DNA of 64,000 nucleotides from Margaritispora aquatica. Lineage: Eukaryota > Ascomycota > Leotiomycetes > Helotiales > Discinellaceae. Positions within the stretch are counted from its first letter, which is position 1; each line of letters starts with the position of its first letter. Below the pieces are notes generated by a model. It did no database searches, had not been told where the DNA came from, and saw only the letters and a list, made by a program, of their open reading frames with translations. Below are positions 58,107 through 64,000 of the stretch, piece after piece. The position numbers and the translations under genes are program-made. The stretch lies in NCBI GenBank assembly GCA_007644065.1, contig VJWN01000001.1:1130340-1194339 (forward strand), given 5' to 3'.

Positions 58107-59605
58107 TTAGATCTTCAGCTTTCCACTCTTTACCAATTCGACCATTCTGCCCTTGTCAACGGACTTCGTGAACTCGCGGATATCGGCCACAAGGACATCA
58201 GGTTTTTCGACAGAAGCGAAGTGCCCCCCTTTGTCGTGTTCTTTCCAAAAGACTATGTTACTTGCCACTGTGCATGCTGCCCACCATCTAGGAATATAAA
58301 ACACATCTTGAAAACTTAGCATTGAGCATCCAGTGTGTATGTTTGATAATCTCACCTTTTGGAAAAACTGATACTCCAAAGTCGACACACTTTGGTAGGG
58401 ATTGAGTTAGTATCTTGATGTTCTCCTCTAGCATTTTCCCCTTAACATTCCTATAAATCTGTGAATGTCCTGAAGTTCCAGGTATGAGGTACATCTGAAT
58501 GTGTCAGTACTAAAGCACAAGTTGGGGCCTCGTGAGTTACCATTGTCCAAGTAATTACTGTCTCATCATCCCACACCCAGTCATCATCGACTAAATGCTC
58601 AAGTTTGTCTCTCAGCCAGGCCAGCATACCTATCGGTGAGTTGACCAAAGCGTATGAAAGCGTTTGTGGCTTCGTTCCCTGAATTTCCAAGTATCCACAT
58701 TCTTCCTTCTGCCACCACAACATCCTTCCAAAACCACTAACTTTACTCTTCTCTTGCCATGCTGCCCACCATATAAGATAGGCAAGCTGCAACGGATTCT
58801 TCCACCACGATGGAGGGCCAGAGAATATCATATTGACATGGACAGCCACACAACTCTCTGGATAATCACAAGCCATGAGACGAACAATGATAGAGCCCCA
58901 GTCACCGCCTTGAGCCATGTACGTAGAGTATCCCAAAGCTTGCCTAGGCTAACGTTAACTTTGTCAAAAGCCTTGGTTTGGTTCAGATATGTACGAACAT
59001 GAGCTTGTGATCGATAGCAGCCATATTTCTAACGGAGAAGGTCGATCTTTTTGACCCTTCAGAGAACACAAATCCTGGCAATGACGGTGCTACTACATGG
59101 TACGCTTGCTGTCCGAGTTCAGGCGATGTTAAAGACTCAATGATCTTTTCAACCTCGAGGAAGTTACCAGGCCTGTTGGGGATCAGTAAAGTAACTCTAA
59201 ATTATGAATATCCAACACAAAATGGTACATGCGAGATTAATGCAGAGAGACAGACCAGCCATGTTGAAATAACAACGGAATTGCTCCCTCATGTTCGGAA
59301 CGATGATGCACAAAATGCATCTTAAGTTCTTCCCCTGCCTCGGTGATGGGAAGAGTGAACATCTTCAATTTGCCATTGATCTTAGCCTCAACAGCTCGCC
59401 AGTCATATTTCTTCTCCCAATAGTCCCGCAAATGGCTAATAGTTGTAGGTGGAGCTCCAAGAGACCATATTTCCTCCTCGGATAGCTCTAGCCCAGGTGG
59501 AATACGAGCAGTCCTCACTCGCTCATTGACGAAAGCGAGAAGGTCGTCTGAAACTGAGATCTTGAATGGACTGGGCTTCAGGGAAACCAGTGAAGCAGCC
59601 GACAT
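58107..59605 (-). CDS. Epoxide hydrolase, alpha/beta-hydrolase with EHN domain, five exons
   Basis: Exons 59256-59605, 58999-59172, 58541-58943, 58356-58494, 58107-58306; 421 residues, the usual size. Introns are 46-83 nt; introns 1 and 2 have odd donors (GTCTGT, GTTCGT) but splicing rebuilds the family motifs across the joints. The epoxide-hydrolase N-terminal domain is at about 10-105 (WSLGAPPTTISHLRDYWEKK, YDWRAVEAKIN). The oxyanion motif HGWPG is at 115-119 and HVVAPSLPGFVFSEG follows. Nucleophile Asp189 lies in AQGGDWGS and the catalytic His384 in HDKGGHFASVEKP. WTMMYLIPGTSGH spans a joint between exons 3 and 4. The enzyme opens epoxides to diols; microsomal-type EHs detoxify, and fungal ones may act on secondary metabolites. 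No biosynthetic cluster is seen around it. There is no N-terminal membrane anchor. Confidence 0.92.
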
Positions 59606-60208
59606 GTTATCTTAAAAATATTATTTCTAAGGAAAGATATTGAAGCTCACAAAGAAGGAACTGATGATAAAAGCTGTACTAGTTACAGTATTTAAGCTCA
59701 TATTGCGACAGTCATGTCAGCCTTACTGTCAGACCCCTTAAACAAAGTCTTACCATTGGTGCCTTGCTCATGAAGCCAAGCCATCAAACCTTATAATCCA
59801 ATTAGAAGATCAAATAGGTTGGAATTGGAGCTGCATCTCTTCCTTTTTGATGACGTTCGTTCCATAGATGTCGTGAACTAGCGTGCAGACCCACATAAAC
59901 CCCAGACTTCTAGCCTTGTGGCTCAAACAGTAGATACCTAACAGAGCCAGTGCAAAACACATACCACTGAGTGTGTTGAAAGCAGAACTACTGCAGACCC
60001 TCATTGAGCATAAATCCAAGGTTGCTTTTCTATTAGAGTCTGCAAGTTCAATTACTGCATTGTTGCTGACGCCAACGTGTTTCGGTGCTTTTGTATGCAA
60101 TCATCACTCTAATATATACCTCCACTAACAACAACTCAGCAAACTGAGCCCATTGAACCCCTCATCTAACAGGAAAAACATATCTGCGATCCGATTAGAT
60201 AGCCCATT
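59606..60208. promoter_or_regulatory. Divergent promoter, epoxide hydrolase / first BTB gene
   Basis: About 600 bp between divergent genes; AT-rich near both starts. A minus-strand frame at 59810-60100 starts at a non-ATG codon and has no motif. Confidence 0.5.
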
Positions 60209-61358
60209 ATGGCACCTAGCAAAAGGCGAAAGTCGACCGTCAAGAAAGGCAAGGCAAATGCGATGATTGATACTACCCCACTAGAGAAGATAGACGCAGA
60301 GGGAGATTTGACGCTTCGACTCACATATACGCCGCCTAATGAAGAACACGATGATGACGATGCCATGAGTGGAATATCAGTCAAGGCAGAAGCCGACGGT
60401 GCCAGTCCTGCAGAGACGGAAGAGAAGTGGAGTCCGTCTGGGAATGTTGACCTCCTAGTGTCCTCCAAGCACTTGACACTTGTCTCGCCTATTTTGAAAG
60501 ACCATATTAGGATTTCTCCAGAGCTTCTATTGCTACCAGATGACGACCTGGACGCATTTCGAGTTCTCCTCAACATTATACATGGACGGGTGCGACAGGT
60601 TCCTCTTAAAGTCAGCCTATCTATGCTGCACAATATTGCTTTGATTGTCGACAAGTATCAGATGGTAGAGGTTGCAGAGCTGTATGTCAAGATATGGATT
60701 AAAGAGCTAGCTCAGCCATCGGTGGAGAATATGAAGAAAGACCTGCTGGAATGGATCAGTATTTGTTGGATATTTAAACTACCCACAGAGTTCAAACGCA
60801 CCACACGCCAAGCTGTATGGGAGACAACCTCAAAGATCGATGTGCCTGTGGTTGACACATATACCTTTCCTACACGGATTTTAGGTATTGTCCCCAAGGT
60901 AGATATAGACATTGGTTTTCAGCTGACACGTTACAGACAAAATCGAGACCCAGCGGAAGAACGTAATATATGCAATGGTGTTCGTGGTTCAGAAAGTCAC
61001 TGATCAATGCACACATGAAGGCGGGATCTGTCCCGAGAGGACAGATCGAAATCCATATCCCAACCCAACCAGTCATAGAAAAGCTTGCGACGCAATGATG
61101 CTGGGTTCTCTTTTGAAGACAGCCTATGATGGAGGCTTATGGCCAATCCCCGCAGATCCATATCCTGGTCTAACAGTAACTCGTGTTATGAGTTCAGCTC
61201 GAGGGCTGAAAATCCAGTCATTGTGCGACACTCTGAGTAAGCACCCTGTGGACGAAGCACATGGGGCACATGGCTACAACAAATCAATCAAGAAGGCCAT
61301 TGAGAAGCGTGAGCGTGAGGCAGAGGGTCTAGAGTTGTCGGAGTTCTTACATGCGTAG
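60209..61358 (+). CDS. BTB/POZ-domain protein, first of a tandem pair
   Basis: Exons 60209-60884 and 60937-61358, 365 residues. The 52-nt intron has donor GTATTG, branch GCTGAC and acceptor TTACAG, and keeps frame. The N-terminus is basic (MAPSKRRKSTVKKGK), then acidic. The BTB core starts at about residue 80: VDLLVSSKHLTLVSPILKD, then LLLPDDDLDAFRVLLNIIHG and LIVDKYQMVEVAELYV. Compared with the next gene it lacks about 14 residues between the first helix and the LPDDD strand, so the BTB fold may be shortened. The C-terminal region after the intron (CDAMMLGSLLKTAYDGGLWP, SLCDTLSKH) matches that of its neighbour. Fungal BTB proteins of this type, with no Kelch or MATH partner domain, are numerous and mostly unstudied; Cul3 adaptor function is possible. 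Confidence 0.87.
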
Positions 61359-62004
61359 AGCTTGTATAGCAGGTTGGATGCAATATGACTTTGCTTCATT
61401 TCTAACCAAGGTAGTGTCTCGGGCTGTATAGTTATGTTGAGATATACAACTCACGCCAGAGAAATTCATGTTGAGCAATGCAACCACAATTTCATCAGTT
61501 GCATCTTAGCGGTTAGGTATTATTTGATGCTGGAAGGCCAGGGCGATAGAGATGATGATTGGAACGCTAAGCAGCAGAATACTCTACATCATAGAAATTG
61601 GAAGAACAATAAATCCAATTACAATTAAGGAGATTTGGTATTCCTCAACAACAGCTTCGATGAGAGGTTTCGATTCACACGCATTGGATTTTGTGGCTGT
61701 AAGCCACAGAACATCAAAGCCTGCTGGGCTCCGCCACTTGCGTCGGTTCTGCCAACCCAACCCACCTAAATATCTTGAACAAGAGCTCATTCTTGTCCTT
61801 AACAAGAGCACAAAAGGAATGTCTGCATAACCATCTGACATATACTCTTTTGCCTCAATAATCTATTAAGCTGAAGCTGTACAACAAAAAGTATTTTGGC
61901 ACGTTTGCGGATATTATCTTCGACCTCTGTCATACTCTACCTTGGCCAGATTAGCACTAATCTGGAAATATCTTGGTTATCCATTGAAGATACAAAATTT
62001 ATAA
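61359..62004. promoter_or_regulatory. Spacer between tandem BTB genes
   Basis: About 650 bp with no gene; AT-rich towards 62005, so it likely holds the promoter of the second copy. Confidence 0.5.
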
Positions 62005-63143
62005 ATGCCTACCAAACTTCATACTATCGATCCCGATGGCGATCTTTTACTTCAACTCATAGTGCCAGATGAGCCTGATCCAGAAGTTGACGCACATGTA
62101 CCGGATGAGGCTGACCCTCTGACGTCCTCTAATGTCTATGCCATTTTCACAAAAGGTAGCGAGGAGGACAATAGCCTTGATAAAATCTCTATGGAAGAAA
62201 TTCATTTTCTCGTATCTTCCAGGCATCTCATACTTGCCTCGCCAGTCTTCAAAGCAATGCTACGACCCAATTTCAAAGAGGGGTCCATTCTTCAATCTAC
62301 TGGCAAACTTGAGCTTGACCTGCCAGACGATGATCCAACAGCCTTCAAAATCATACTTGACGTCATTCATGGGCAAATGAAAGAAGTTCCACGAAAGCTG
62401 GACATTCATACCCTAGCTGCAGTAGCAACCTTAGCGGACAAGTATCAAATGGTTGGATCTATTGAATTCTGCTTGGAGTTGTTATGGATGCCTGCTTTAA
62501 AAGAATCTCGACCAAAGGTTTACAATGCTGAACTTGTACCATGGCTTAGTGTAGCTTGGATTTGCAGACTTCCCGAGGACTTCAAGCACCTCACATGTTT
62601 AGCTGTGCGGGAGGGCTTTGGTGGGCTAAGTAACGAACCGTTGCCCATCCCAGAAAGCATCACTGGTATGTCAAATCACCTCGCTTGATGAGTATTTATT
62701 GCTGAACTTTGTCAGAGGCAATTGAAGAGCAGCGTGAGCAAGGTGCTGTTGAACTATTCTCAGTCTTGCAGGAGCAAATTGATCGACTCATTGGACCAGA
62801 AACGGTGTGTCAGAACGACGATATTGGCAGGTTATCCTTTGGCAGGTATCAAAACCCCGCCGTTGGAAACAATGCAGTCAATTGCGATGCCATGACCTTG
62901 GGCTCACTTCTTAAGAGTGCGAACGACCTAGGGTTATATCCTCCTCCAAGTTGGCCGTACAAAGACTCAACACTGAAGGATCTCATCTCGCGACTTAGGA
63001 AGTTGAACGCGGTTTCACTTTGTGACATGACAAACAATCGTGACACTGGAGAGTTGTCTCATGGAGTCGTGGACCTATTAGTTCATCGGGTTATTTTGAT
63101 CAGCAGTCGCTTGGATGGTCTTGATCTTGATAACTTCAGATAG
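62005..63143 (+). CDS. BTB/POZ-domain protein, second of a tandem pair
   Basis: Exons 62005-62665 and 62716-63143, 362 residues. The 50-nt intron (GTATGT, branch TTGCTGAAC, acceptor TTGTCAG) sits at the same place and phase as in the first copy, in a region reading IPESIT. The BTB core at about 70-160 is complete: IHFLVSSRHLILASPVFKAM, LRPNFKEG, LELDLPDDDPTAFKIILDVI and LADKYQMVGSIEF. After it come VPWLSVAWICRLPEDFKHLT and the shared C-terminal part (CDAMTLGSLLKSANDLGLYP, SLCDMTNN). Same strand, size, domain order and intron phase show that the two genes arose by tandem duplication, followed by wide divergence. The N-terminal basic stretch of the first copy is absent here. Partner and role unknown. 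Confidence 0.9.
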
Positions 63144-63842
63144 ACCAGGTGGGTTGAATGGCGAAACTCAGTTGCGTAGCAATCCTAGCTCACCATATTA
63201 AGATCAATCAGCTTGCTCTAACGCCCAGAAATTTTGTCGGATCTGTAAGTTTCTTTGACTGTTTGACTGACTTCTGTATTTCAAAACAGCAATCCGTCTT
63301 TTCATTTCATTGTACACTATCCTTCGATAAAGATGGATTGCAAAACCTCGCTAAGGCTATCAAGAGCTTCAATTCCAGCGCTAGCACAAGTTTAAGGTTT
63401 TTAACAAGCTATCTATTCTGTGTGGACCATTCTTTGCTGTGGCTAGTTTTATAATCGTTGTTCAAGATGTAGTTCTCTGATTTTACAGATCGATGAGTTG
63501 GTTGATACAATTAGATAAGTGGGTATCCCTTTCTCGCTTCGTAATGCCAGCCCAATCTTGTCTCCATCTGAGAGCATGAAGTGTGACTATTGAAGCTGCA
63601 CATTGAAGCATATCCAACAATATGCTATTAGAGCCAGCCTTATTGCGAGTCATTCTGGCGCCAATATTATTTCTCCATCCTCCAATTGCCTAGATAATTT
63701 CGATATACCACAACAACAAACCAGATCTTGCAACCTTCAACTTCAACAACCAGGTCACCACCTCGACTATCTCCATGCAGGCAAGTAACTAATACTATCT
63801 TCGTACCGAATTTCACATAAATAATCAACAGAGAGTCTTGCA
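63144..63842. other. Intergenic, no supported gene
   Basis: AT-rich stretch after the second BTB gene. Short frames only, without motifs. Confidence 0.5.
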
Positions 63843-64000
63843 ATGGCGCACAGTACCCTTGCATGGCCACCAACATCTGGCAAACATTACGAAATCCATC
63901 CATGTGGCCAAATCATGTTCGCATTCTTCCCCGACATAATTGAAGGACAAAATACCATGAAGTCGAAGGACGCAGCTCAATTAGTCGCGATCCCAGCCTA
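63843..64000 (+). CDS. Possible 5' part of a gene cut by the window edge
   Basis: An ATG at 63843 opens a frame that runs to the last base (about 52 codons: MAHSTLAWPPTSGKHYE, IHPCGQIMFAFFPDIIEG). It shows no domain yet. A CAACAG just before (63827-63832) and a GCAAGT at 63781 could mark an upstream intron. Evidence is weak: only an open frame of modest length. Confidence 0.25.
   Translation, partial: MAHSTLAWPPTSGKHYEIHPCGQIMFAFFPDIIEGQNTMKSKDAAQLVAIPA

Noticed and set aside
22000..64000. Search for transposons, long terminal repeats or a Starship-type element
   Set aside because: No transposase, reverse transcriptase, integrase or tyrosine-recombinase frame and no long direct or inverted repeats were seen.

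Overview
The window is nuclear DNA of a filamentous ascomycete (Pezizomycotina). Genes are split by short introns (46-167 nt) with GTAAGT/GTATGT-type donors, CTAAC/CTGAC-type branch sites and TAG/CAG acceptors. The gene set includes fungus-typical families: a HET protein, SUR7/PalI, Sok1/TCP11, an RgsA-type RGS protein and a sedolisin. The protein style suggests Leotiomycetes (Helotiales) to me, but that is only an inference. I see no bacterial-type operon, CRISPR array, rRNA gene or intact transposon.

Layout, left to right: 1-3.2 kb, no supported gene, with a long (CAG)8(TAG)26 microsatellite; 3.2-6.8 kb, a long pyrimidine-rich leader and an RGS-domain gene whose frame is broken once by TGA; 8.0-9.4 kb (-), CIA1; 10.2-11.4 kb (+), an unknown two-exon gene; 12.4-12.5 kb (-), an intron-containing tRNA-Lys(CTT); 13.4-16.3 kb (-), SOK1/TCP11; 17.8-18.9 kb (-), a secreted Ser/Thr/Ala-rich protein; 22.4-24.9 kb (+), a five-exon HET protein; 28.7-29.2 kb (-), a small two-exon Cys-rich protein; 32.1-34.6 kb (-), an FHA protein, divergent from an IFRD protein at 36.1-37.5 kb (+); 39.7-45.4 kb (+), a 1886-residue low-complexity protein; 46.8-48.7 kb (+), a sedolisin; 49.4-51.4 kb (-), a histidine acid phosphatase with several reading-frame lesions; 53.4-55.3 kb (+), a SUR7/PalI-like membrane protein; 56.2-57.5 kb (-), an F-box-like Cys-rich protein; 58.1-59.6 kb (-), an epoxide hydrolase; 60.2-61.4 and 62.0-63.1 kb (+), a tandem pair of BTB/POZ genes; and a possible cut gene at the right edge.

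The genes do not form an obvious metabolic cluster. They mix housekeeping functions (CIA1, tRNA), signalling (RGS, Sok1, FHA, IFRD), surface and secreted functions (Ser/Thr-rich protein, sedolisin, acid phosphatase, SUR7/PalI) and self-recognition or regulatory families (HET, F-box-like, BTB). The sedolisin and the broken phosphatase are convergent neighbours, and both code for secreted scavenging hydrolases. The most informative oddities are the phosphatase lesions, the in-frame TGA in the RGS gene, the tail-anchored FHA protein with a GC-AG intron, the small CxxCxGxG protein, and the large disordered protein with repeated motifs. Exon boundaries were worked out by eye from splice signals and frame continuity. 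Family names rest on motif recognition, not on a database search.
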